A stretch of 7,183 nt of DNA, from positions 1-7,183 of the forward strand of contig CACYBC010000218.1 of assembly GCA_902772615.1 (NCBI GenBank), in the 5' to 3' direction. This document shows, in pieces, positions 1-5,658 of the stretch; positions within the stretch are counted from its first letter, which is position 1, and every line of letters starts with the position of its first letter. Source of the DNA: an uncultured Ruminococcus sp. (GTDB lineage: Bacteria > Bacillota > Clostridia > Oscillospirales > Ruminococcaceae). The notes below the pieces were generated by a model. It ran no database searches. It worked only from the letters and a program-made list of their open reading frames with translations, and was not told where the DNA came from. The position numbers and the translations under genes were made by a program.

Positions 1-85
1 AAGGAGGGATTCGAACCCTCGAAACCCTTTTGGGGTTTACACGATTTCCAGTCGTGCGCCCTCGACCAAACTAGGCGACTTCTCC
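1..85 (-). tRNA. tRNA-Ser (anticodon GGA), 3' end cut off by window edge
   Basis: Read on the minus strand, the sequence begins GGAGAAG (acceptor 5' strand, 85 to 79). It has a D-arm containing CCTAGTTTGGTCGAGGG, an anticodon stem CACGA/TCGTG around the loop CTGGAAA, a long variable arm (AACCC/GGGTT type stem) and a T-arm GAGGG-TTCGAAT-CCCTC. The loop gives anticodon GGA, which decodes UCC/UCU serine codons. The long variable arm is the class II tRNA feature expected for serine. Only CTT of the 3' acceptor strand is present, so about four paired bases, the discriminator base and any encoded CCA lie outside the window. It diverges from asnS, so any further genes of its transcript lie to the left. 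Confidence 0.96.
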
Positions 86-111
86 ATACCTGTTTTGGTT
101 AAGTGTTGACT

Positions 112-140
112 ATTATATCAACGCTCATTTCTCTTGTCAA
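112..140 (-). promoter_or_regulatory. Perfect-consensus sigma-A promoter for the tRNA-Ser gene
   Basis: On the minus strand the -35 box TTGACA (140 to 135) and the -10 box TATAAT (117 to 112) are both exact consensus matches, separated by the ideal 17 nt. Transcription should start near position 105, giving a short leader of about 20 nt before the mature tRNA 5' end at 85. A promoter of this strength suits a stable RNA gene. No other minus-strand gene could use it. Confidence 0.9.
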
Positions 141-157
141 TCGGATTAAAAGTCTTA

Positions 158-186
158 TTGTAAGATAACCCTTTTGGTAGTAAAAT
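158..186 (+). promoter_or_regulatory. Candidate promoter for the asnS operon
   Basis: TTGTAA (158-163, 4 of 6 to the -35 consensus) and TAAAAT (181-186, 5 of 6 to the -10 consensus) are 17 nt apart. They would start transcription near 193, about 26 nt before the asnS ATG. A second, weaker pairing is TTGTCA (134-139) with TATTGT (156-161) at 16 nt, which would overlap the tRNA promoter's -35 region. The choice between them is inference. The leader is too short for a T-box riboswitch, and none of its conserved elements is seen. Confidence 0.45.
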
Positions 187-206
187 TCATTTATATGTTT
201 ATAAAG

Positions 207-211
207 AGGAG
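207..211 (+). promoter_or_regulatory. Shine-Dalgarno site that fixes the asnS start
   Basis: AGGAG lies 7 nt before the ATG at 219 but only 1 nt before the in-frame ATG at 213. It lies well downstream of the in-frame ATG at 174, which has no ribosome binding site of its own. The spacing selects 219. Confidence 0.8.
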
Positions 212-218
212 TATGTCC

Positions 219-1610
219 ATGAAGAGAACTGAGATCGCTGAACTGTTCAGACTCGACCCGAAAGAGGATTTTCCCGTACAGGTCGCAGGCTGGGTAAAAA
301 CATCCCGTGAAAGCAAGAATCTTGCTTTCCTGGAGATAAATGACGGCAGCTGCTTTAAGAACCTGCAGGTCATTATAGAGGCCAATAAGTTCTCCGCAGA
401 CAATTACAAGATCCTTGCCAATGCTCCGATAGGAGCTTCCGTTCTGGTGAGCGGACAGCTTCTGGTCACGCCCGGCGCGAAACAGCCGTTCGAAGTGAAC
501 GCTGATGAGGCAGAGATAATCGGCGGCGTGGAAGATGGATATCCTCTTCAGAAGAACAAGATGAGCACTGAGTATCTCAGGCAGTATCCTCATCTGCGCG
601 CAAGGACAAATACGTTCGGTGCCGCGTTCCGTGTAAGAAGCGAGACGGCTTATGCCATACACAGATTCTTCCATGACAACGGCTTCGTGTATGTCCACAC
701 ACCGCTCATTACGGGCAGTGATGCGGAAGGAGCCGGAGCGATGTTCCAGGTAACCGCTCTCGATCTCGACGACCTTCCCAGAGACGATCAGGGCAAGATC
801 GACTACACACAGGATTTCTTCGGAAGAGAGACCCATCTGACTGTCTCGGGACAGCTGGAAGGGGAGAGCATGGCACAGGCTTTCGGAAAGATCTACACCT
901 TCGGACCCACGTTCCGCGCAGAGAGATCGAACACCACGCGTCATGCAGCCGAGTTCTGGATGATAGAGCCGGAGATGGCTTTCTCGGACCTCAACGATTA
1001 TATGAACACGGCTGAGGCCATGGTCAAGTACTGCGTGTCGTATCTGCTCGAGAACTGCCCCGATGAGCTGCAGTTCTTCAACAGGTTCTTTGATAAAAAC
1101 CTCATCGAAAAGCTCACCAAGGTAGTGTCCAGCGAATTCGTGAGACTTCCTTATACGAAAGCGGTGGAACTGCTTGAGCCGCACAACGATGAGTTTGAAT
1201 ACAAGGTGTTCTGGGGCTGCGATCTGCAGTCTGAGCACGAGAGATACCTCACTGAAAAGATCTATGACTGTCCGGTGTTCGTCACCGATTATCCCAAGGA
1301 GATCAAGGCTTTCTACATGCGCCTCAACGAGGACGGAAAGACTGTCGCAGCAGCGGACCTTCTGGTGCCTGGTATCGGTGAGCTCGTCGGAGGAAGCCAG
1401 CGTGAGGAGCGCACCGACGTCCTCATCGCAAGGATGCAGGAACTCGGTATGGATCTGAGCAGCTATCAGCAGTATCTTGACCTGAGACGTTTCGGATCGA
1501 CCAAACATGCCGGCTTCGGACTGGGATTTGAGCGCTTCCTGATGTATGTGACAGGGATAAACAACATCAGAGACGTGCAGCTGTATCCCCGCACTTTCGG
1601 TACACTTTGA
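219..1610 (+). CDS. asnS: Asparagine--tRNA ligase (AsnRS)
   Basis: This cytoplasmic class IIb aminoacyl-tRNA synthetase charges tRNA-Asn with asparagine using ATP. From the ATG at 219 the protein has 463 residues, close to the 466 of E. coli AsnRS. An N-terminal OB-fold anticodon-binding domain (about 18-100, with QVAGWVKTSRESKNLAFLEI near its start) precedes the class II catalytic core. Motif 1 is around 136-164 (FRVRSETAYAIHRFF...TPLIT). Motif 2 is around 227-254 (FGPTFRAERSNTTRHAAEFW, with ATP-binding R233). Motif 3 is around 432-461 (GFGLGFERF with R439, ending in LYPRTFG). The RHxAEFWMIEPE signature separates it from AspRS. An upstream in-frame ATG would add 15 residues but lacks a binding site. 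It is the first gene of a tight operon. Its presence means the organism can make Asn-tRNA directly, and need not rely only on amidation of Asp-tRNA. Confidence 0.97.
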   Translation: MKRTEIAELFRLDPKEDFPVQVAGWVKTSRESKNLAFLEINDGSCFKNLQVIIEANKFSADNYKILANAPIGASVLVSGQLLVTPGAKQPFEVNADEAEIIGGVEDGYPLQKNKMSTEYLRQYPHLRARTNTFGAAFRVRSETAYAIHRFFHDNGFVYVHTPLITGSDAEGAGAMFQVTALDLDDLPRDDQGKIDYTQDFFGRETHLTVSGQLEGESMAQAFGKIYTFGPTFRAERSNTTRHAAEFWMIEPEMAFSDLNDYMNTAEAMVKYCVSYLLENCPDELQFFNRFFDKNLIEKLTKVVSSEFVRLPYTKAVELLEPHNDEFEYKVFWGCDLQSEHERYLTEKIYDCPVFVTDYPKEIKAFYMRLNEDGKTVAAADLLVPGIGELVGGSQREERTDVLIARMQELGMDLSSYQQYLDLRRFGSTKHAGFGLGFERFLMYVTGINNIRDVQLYPRTFGTL

Positions 1611-1627
1611 TCGCTGAGCAGGTGCCA

Positions 1628-2914
1628 ATGAGAATAACTGAACTATCAAGCGAACGCAGAGAGGAGCTCCTTTCCGGACTGCGTGAGAAATATGAAGCAT
1701 TCCGGTCTTCCGGCATCAGTCTCGACATGTCCCGCGGAAACCCTCCCAAGGAGCAGCTGTCGCTCAACAGCGACATACTCAACGCGGTGACGGACCCCGA
1801 TGACTGCATTTCGGAAGACGGGACGGACTGCAGGAACTACGGCGTTCCGTTTGGACTGAAGGAAGCGAGAGAGCTTTTCTCCCAGCTGATCCAGGTGCCT
1901 GCAGACAACATAATCATCGGAGGGACTTCGTCTCTCAACCTGATGTATGACACCATATCCCGCGCCGTGACCCACGGGCTTGCGGGGAGTCCCCGGCCCT
2001 GGGGAAAAGAGAAGCATGTAAAGTTCGTCTGCCCGGTACCCGGATATGACAGGCACTACAAGATCCTCGAGCATTTCGGCATAGAGATGATCACCGTACC
2101 GTTCACCGGACACGGACCCGACATGGATATCGTCGAAAAGATCGTGGCAGATGATGCCTCAGTCAAGGGAATGATCTGTGTGCCGGTCTATTCGAACTAT
2201 ACCGGAGACGTATATTCCGACGAGACGGTGAAGAGGCTTGCAGGCATGCAGGCCAAGGCACCGGACTTCGTTGTGATGTATGACGACGCATATGTCGTCC
2301 ATGACCTGTATGGAGTCCCTGCGGAGATACCGTCATTCTTTGATGAGTGCGTCAGAGCCGGACATCCCGAGAGACCCGTGATATTTGCCTCCACGAGCAA
2401 GATGACGTTCGCGGGAGGTGGGATATGCTGCGTCTCCTTCGGAGATGAGAATCTGGAACTGGCAAAGAAGGTCATGGCCATGCAGTTCATCACCCATGAC
2501 AAGATCAATCAGCTCAGGCATGTCAGGGTCCTCAGAGATCTTAAGACGGTCCGCGAGAGGATGGACAGGTTCGGAAGCATGCTGCTGCCAAAGTTCGAGG
2601 CAGTGGAGGATACTTTCGAAGAGTTTCTGGGCAGTTATGACATAGCCGAATGGAGCAAGCCGAGAGGCGGATACTTCATATGCTTCAGGCTGAGATACGG
2701 AGGAGCAAAGCGCGTCGTAGCCATGTGCGCCGATGCCGGAGTGAAACTGACTCCCGCCGGAGCAGGGTTCCCGTACGGCGTAGATCCGTCGGACAGCTAC
2801 ATCCGCATAGCGCCTACATTTCCCTCTGTCGATGACCTGAAAAAGGCGGCTGAGCTCCTGAGCATCTGTTCGCTCATTTCCGCGTTGGAAAACAATACTC
2901 CTTTGGAGGTTTGA
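1628..2914 (+). CDS. PLP-dependent aminotransferase of the MocR-like/AspT group, probably aspartate aminotransferase
   Basis: This is a fold-type I PLP aminotransferase of 428 residues from the ATG at 1628. The opening LDMSRGNP (32-39) is typical of the MocR-like aminotransferase family (Pfam Aminotran_MocR, as in Corynebacterium AspT). The phosphate-binding loop is GGTSSLNLMYD (98-108). PVYSNYTG (186-193) corresponds to the NPTG asparagine region, with N190. YDDAY (218-222) holds the aspartate that contacts the pyridine nitrogen. STSKMTFAGGG (255-265) carries the Schiff-base lysine K258, and YIRIAP (391-396) has R393 for the substrate carboxylate. There is no DNA-binding domain, so it is an enzyme and not a MocR regulator. 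The start is 17 nt after asnS with a modest AGGTG just upstream; a TTG overlapping the asnS stop codon is less likely. Aspartate specificity is inferred from family and from the asnS neighbour; other amino acid substrates are possible. Confidence 0.87.
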   Translation: MRITELSSERREELLSGLREKYEAFRSSGISLDMSRGNPPKEQLSLNSDILNAVTDPDDCISEDGTDCRNYGVPFGLKEARELFSQLIQVPADNIIIGGTSSLNLMYDTISRAVTHGLAGSPRPWGKEKHVKFVCPVPGYDRHYKILEHFGIEMITVPFTGHGPDMDIVEKIVADDASVKGMICVPVYSNYTGDVYSDETVKRLAGMQAKAPDFVVMYDDAYVVHDLYGVPAEIPSFFDECVRAGHPERPVIFASTSKMTFAGGGICCVSFGDENLELAKKVMAMQFITHDKINQLRHVRVLRDLKTVRERMDRFGSMLLPKFEAVEDTFEEFLGSYDIAEWSKPRGGYFICFRLRYGGAKRVVAMCADAGVKLTPAGAGFPYGVDPSDSYIRIAPTFPSVDDLKKAAELLSICSLISALENNTPLEV

Positions 2915-2925
2915 TAATATCAATG
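2905..2925 (+). promoter_or_regulatory. Ribosome binding site with wide spacing and inverted repeat before the SecD-like gene
   Basis: GGAGGT (2905-2910) is strong but sits 12 nt before the ATG at 2923, wider than usual. The intervening bases form an exact inverted repeat, TTGATA-A-TATCAA (2911-2923), which contains the aminotransferase stop codon. A 4-bp stem TTGA/TCAA with a 5-nt loop could bring the binding site closer to the start, or mask the first base of the ATG. The alternative TTG at 2911 directly abuts the GGAGGT, which is too close for initiation. Confidence 0.5.
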
Positions 2926-4293
2926 AACAAATACCCTAGGTTTTTGGCTGTGATCACTGCAGTCATCTTTATCTTTGCTCTCGTCATCGGTATCACCGGT
3001 ATCTACAGTGAGTACGGGGATGTCAGAACAGCGGTCTCATACAGCGTTAAGGACTCATCGGTCGGTACCGGATTGGGAAACGGTATCCTGGTCACTTATC
3101 TGTGCCCCGAGGGAACTGAACTCTCCGACAAGGAGATATCGCATATCTGCGGAGTACTGCAGAAACGCCTGAACGCATACGGCATACAGGATGCGAACGT
3201 TTATTACGATACGAATATGTCGGTGTTTGCGGTGGAAGCCGCATACACTTCAAGGACATCATACGACCCCAATATCCTTTACAGTTATCTCGGCAGGATC
3301 GGAAGGATCACAGTCCGTCCCGGGAACGAGAAGGACGATGACGGAAAACCCGCCGGCGTTACCGCCGAGAGCGTGATCGCTGAAGGCAAGGACATCAAGA
3401 GCGTATCGTTCTCTGTCGATGACAGCAGCACCAGCACGTCGTACATCTGCGACATCAAGTTCGGCGGAGAATCCAGGGAGTCCATAAGGAAGCATACGGA
3501 AGAAGTCATGAAGTCCGACAAGACTTCCGATAAATATTTCTCGGTATGGCTCGATGATACCATGATCACCGGCAGGACCTTCAACACAGTTATAAAGAAC
3601 GGTGTCATTCCCTCCGGCAGCCTTGTGTATTCAGACGAACAGATCGACGGTTATATCGGACTGAGGATCATCGCTGAAACCGGAGAACTGCCTTTTCAGC
3701 TGACCGGCGCTTATGTGTATAATCTTTCCGATCCCGACAATACGGTTAAGTTCAACGGCGCGCTGGCCATAATACTTGCCGAAGCGGCAGTATTTGCGGC
3801 AGTCGCGATTATCAGGAACAGACTTGCAGGCCTTGGAGCGGCTGTCGGAATGGCCGGATACTGCGGCGCGGCATGCGCCATCCTCTCCGGCGGACTGGCT
3901 TCGGATCTCGGATTGTATGTGACGAAAACAAAACTGTGTGTACTGGCAGCTGTAACAGCGTTCTTTGCTTTCGTGATGCTGTCGCTGCTCGACAGGTTTA
4001 ATAGATCCCTCGGCAGTTCAACTCCGTTCAGAGCGGCAAGAGAGACTTTCTCCGCTGCGGAAAAGCGCGGCGCGGTGCTGCTTGCAGTGCTGATCGCGGT
4101 GACAGCTGTCATTGATATCCTCTCCTATACAGTCAGCTGGCTGTATCCGCTGTACGAAGTGCTGCTGACCGCATCGCTGTTCGCAGCTGCCGGATATGTA
4201 TGCATGATCCTCGGAAGCGCATGCCTGATCAAATCCATGGCATCGACAAGGAAACTCAATGACGAAAAACTCTACGGAGGTGTTTCCGCATGA
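2923..4293 (+). CDS. Divergent SecD-like membrane protein lacking the TM4 aspartate
   Basis: The protein has 456 residues and SecD architecture: helix 1 at about 7-27, an extracytoplasmic domain at about 28-276, then helices at about 278-297, 302-323, 338-356, 384-404 and 409-432. Family landmarks in the soluble domain are TGLGNGI (49-55, resembling GLDLRGG), a helix ending RLNAYGIQDA (82-91, like the RxNxxGVxE region), WLDDTMITGRTFNTVIKNG (209-227, like lDg.visaP.v...i..G) and GELPFQL (254-260, like GaLPvpL). Canonical SecD pairs with SecF to help the SecYEG translocon by proton-driven pulling on exported protein. Here the TM4 GMxVDANVLI motif is replaced by AFFAFVMLSL (346-355), so the essential Asp falls at F350. 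D357/R358 and the following SLG remain where ERIREE..G is expected. It overlaps the SecF-like gene by 4 nt. E287 and D398 are the acidic residues left in predicted helices. The homology call is confident; retention of SecD function is doubtful. Confidence 0.78.
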   Translation: MNKYPRFLAVITAVIFIFALVIGITGIYSEYGDVRTAVSYSVKDSSVGTGLGNGILVTYLCPEGTELSDKEISHICGVLQKRLNAYGIQDANVYYDTNMSVFAVEAAYTSRTSYDPNILYSYLGRIGRITVRPGNEKDDDGKPAGVTAESVIAEGKDIKSVSFSVDDSSTSTSYICDIKFGGESRESIRKHTEEVMKSDKTSDKYFSVWLDDTMITGRTFNTVIKNGVIPSGSLVYSDEQIDGYIGLRIIAETGELPFQLTGAYVYNLSDPDNTVKFNGALAIILAEAAVFAAVAIIRNRLAGLGAAVGMAGYCGAACAILSGGLASDLGLYVTKTKLCVLAAVTAFFAFVMLSLLDRFNRSLGSSTPFRAARETFSAAEKRGAVLLAVLIAVTAVIDILSYTVSWLYPLYEVLLTASLFAAAGYVCMILGSACLIKSMASTRKLNDEKLYGGVSA

Positions 4294-5120
4294 AGAAAAA
4301 TGTAAAGCTTGTCTGCTTTGCAGTAGCAGTGCTGCTCAGTGTTGCCGGCCTTCTGGCTGTGATCCTGACCGGAGGTTTCAGACCTTCCGTGGAAACAGAC
4401 GGACAGACGGTCCTTGTTGCAACTGCACCATATGATTACGATTTAGATTCCATCGACAGGGAACTCCTCCATCAGAAACTCTCTGAGGTCATCGATGCTT
4501 CTTTCACAGTTGGAGTTACCAGAAACTATTCCCACGGATATCCGGAGATACTGATCGTTTCACCTGAGCATTTCTCAGCAGACGCTGAGAAAGTCAAGAC
4601 GGTACTCAACAATACATATCCCGAACTCAAGATAGAGGCAGTCGATCATTTCGATTATGCCTCCAGCCGTTCAAAGAGCTCTTATTACACAGCTGCACTG
4701 CTGGTCGCCGCTGCCGCTTTCGTGGCGATAGCTCTGTACTTTACGATCACAAAGCGGTCTGCTTATTCGCTGAGATGGCTCGTTGCGGCCGTACTTTCGC
4801 TTCTTTCCAGCCTTCTTTTCGAGAAGCTGGCCGGCTGCAGGGAAGGCAGTTCCGTGGTGCTGTTTACGGTCCTCAGCCTTGCCGCATCCACTTCTGTCGT
4901 GCTGAATGCTGCATCAGTCCGCGAAACTGAAGATATGATCTCATCAAACAGAAGATTCGCAATAACAGCCCTGATCTATGCGGCAGCAGTTCTGGCAGTC
5001 GGTGCCGGAGCGGGATGCCTTGCCAGCCTTCCTGATTGCCTGAATATCATCCTCGTTTCAGCAGCAGCTGTGATCCCTTCACTGGCAGTATCTGCCCTTG
5101 TAGTTCCGGTTCTGTTCTGA
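4290..5120 (+). CDS. Divergent SecF-like membrane protein
   Basis: The protein has 276 residues, near the size of SecF. It has an N-terminal helix (about 7-27), an extracytoplasmic domain of about 100 residues (30-130) and five more hydrophobic segments (about 132-151, 160-178, 186-206, 222-242 and 252-273). The segment VLSLAASTSVVLNAASVRET (194-213) aligns with the SecF signature GYSINDxVVVFDRIRE. VRE is kept at 210-212, but Asn-Asp becomes Thr-Ser (201-202). R221 or R222 may correspond to the conserved arginine of the next helix, though the SRT-TS-TT pattern around it is gone. The strongest support is context: it starts inside the end of the SecD-like gene (ATGA overlap) behind its own GGAGG 9 nt upstream, the standard secD-secF order. 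On sequence alone it might be called hypothetical. It presumably forms a membrane complex with the SecD-like protein. Confidence 0.66.
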   Translation: MKKNVKLVCFAVAVLLSVAGLLAVILTGGFRPSVETDGQTVLVATAPYDYDLDSIDRELLHQKLSEVIDASFTVGVTRNYSHGYPEILIVSPEHFSADAEKVKTVLNNTYPELKIEAVDHFDYASSRSKSSYYTAALLVAAAAFVAIALYFTITKRSAYSLRWLVAAVLSLLSSLLFEKLAGCREGSSVVLFTVLSLAASTSVVLNAASVRETEDMISSNRRFAITALIYAAAVLAVGAGAGCLASLPDCLNIILVSAAAVIPSLAVSALVVPVLF

Positions 5121-5140
5121 AAAAGAAATAGGAGAAAACA

Positions 5141-5596
5141 ATGAAGTGTCCGTATTGCGGCGCTGCCGATACAAAGGTAATAGACTCGCGTCCGTCACTG
5201 GATGATCTCAGGATCAGAAGAAGACGTGAATGTATCGAGTGCGGAAAACGTTTCACGACATATGAGGCGATCGAGTCTTCTCCTGTGGTGGTCATAAAGA
5301 AGAACGGATTCAGGGAACTTTACGACAGGGAGAAGGTCCTGAGAAGCATGCTGAAAGCATGTGAGAAACGGCCGGTATCCAATGAACAACTGAATGAAGT
5401 CTGCGACAGGATAGAGAAGTCCCTGCAGAACAGGCTGGACACTGAAGTCTCTTCCCAGGTAGTAGGAGAACTGGTCATGGAGGAACTCAGGAATCTCGAT
5501 AAGGTGGCTTATGTAAGGTTCGCCTCGGTATACAAGGACTTCCGCGACATAGATTCCTTTGTCCAGGTGATAAGCGAGATACAGAAAAACCAATAG
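5141..5596 (+). CDS. nrdR: Transcriptional repressor NrdR
   Basis: NrdR is a nucleotide-sensing repressor that binds NrdR boxes upstream of ribonucleotide reductase genes and shuts them down when dATP is high. The 151-residue length matches the family. The N-terminal zinc ribbon has C3/C6 (CPYCG) and C31/C34 (CIECG), with the signature KVIDSRPS at 12-19 and the basic stretch RIRRRREC ending at C31. An ATP-cone domain follows from about residue 49 (VVVIKKNGFRELYDREKV) and includes KACEKRPVS and the conserved KVAYVRFASVYKDF near the C terminus. AGGAG is 6 nt upstream of the ATG. It sits 20 nt after the SecF-like gene and is the last gene before the hairpin. No ribonucleotide reductase gene or NrdR box is seen in the window, so its targets lie elsewhere. 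Confidence 0.97.
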   Translation: MKCPYCGAADTKVIDSRPSLDDLRIRRRRECIECGKRFTTYEAIESSPVVVIKKNGFRELYDREKVLRSMLKACEKRPVSNEQLNEVCDRIEKSLQNRLDTEVSSQVVGELVMEELRNLDKVAYVRFASVYKDFRDIDSFVQVISEIQKNQ

Positions 5597-5600
5597 TATA

Positions 5601-5629
5601 AAAGGCCTCTCCGGATGCGAGAGGCCTTT
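5601..5629 (+). terminator. Likely Rho-independent terminator after nrdR
   Basis: A perfect 11-bp stem AAAGGCCTCTC/GAGAGGCCTTT encloses a 7-nt loop (CGGATGC) starting 4 nt after the nrdR stop. The uridine run is weak: only the TTT closing the stem, then CC, with TTTTTT coming 11 nt later (5641-5646). Termination may therefore be partial, allowing read-through into the methyltransferase gene. Confidence 0.7.
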
Positions 5630-5658
5630 CCAAAATCTGCTTTTTTACGGATTAACAC

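Noticed and set aside
105..122. Inverted repeat GTTGA/TCAAC around the tRNA promoter -10 box, a possible operator
   Set aside because: The arms are only 5 bp with an 8-nt spacer, and much of it is the promoter consensus itself; chance is a sufficient explanation.
174..218. Longer asnS start at ATG 174 (or at 213)
   Set aside because: ATG 174 has no Shine-Dalgarno and its extension is unlike AsnRS N termini. AGGAG is only 1 nt from ATG 213 but 7 nt from ATG 219.
86..218. T-box riboswitch or NrdR box upstream of asnS
   Set aside because: The leader is too short for a T-box and lacks its conserved elements, and no pair of NrdR-box palindromes is visible.
1607..1627. TTG start for the aminotransferase overlapping the asnS stop
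   Set aside because: ATG 1628 gives the family-typical N terminus and has an AGGTG just upstream; the TTG has no binding site.
99..1700. A 533-codon open frame on the minus strand, antisense to asnS
   Set aside because: It runs opposite a clear, full-length AsnRS gene, has no recognisable domain or ribosome binding site, and starts inside the tRNA promoter region. Long antisense frames are a common by-product of codon bias.
2333..2923. A 196-codon minus-strand frame opposite the aminotransferase
   Set aside because: It overlaps conserved catalytic motifs of the plus-strand gene and shows no domain of its own.
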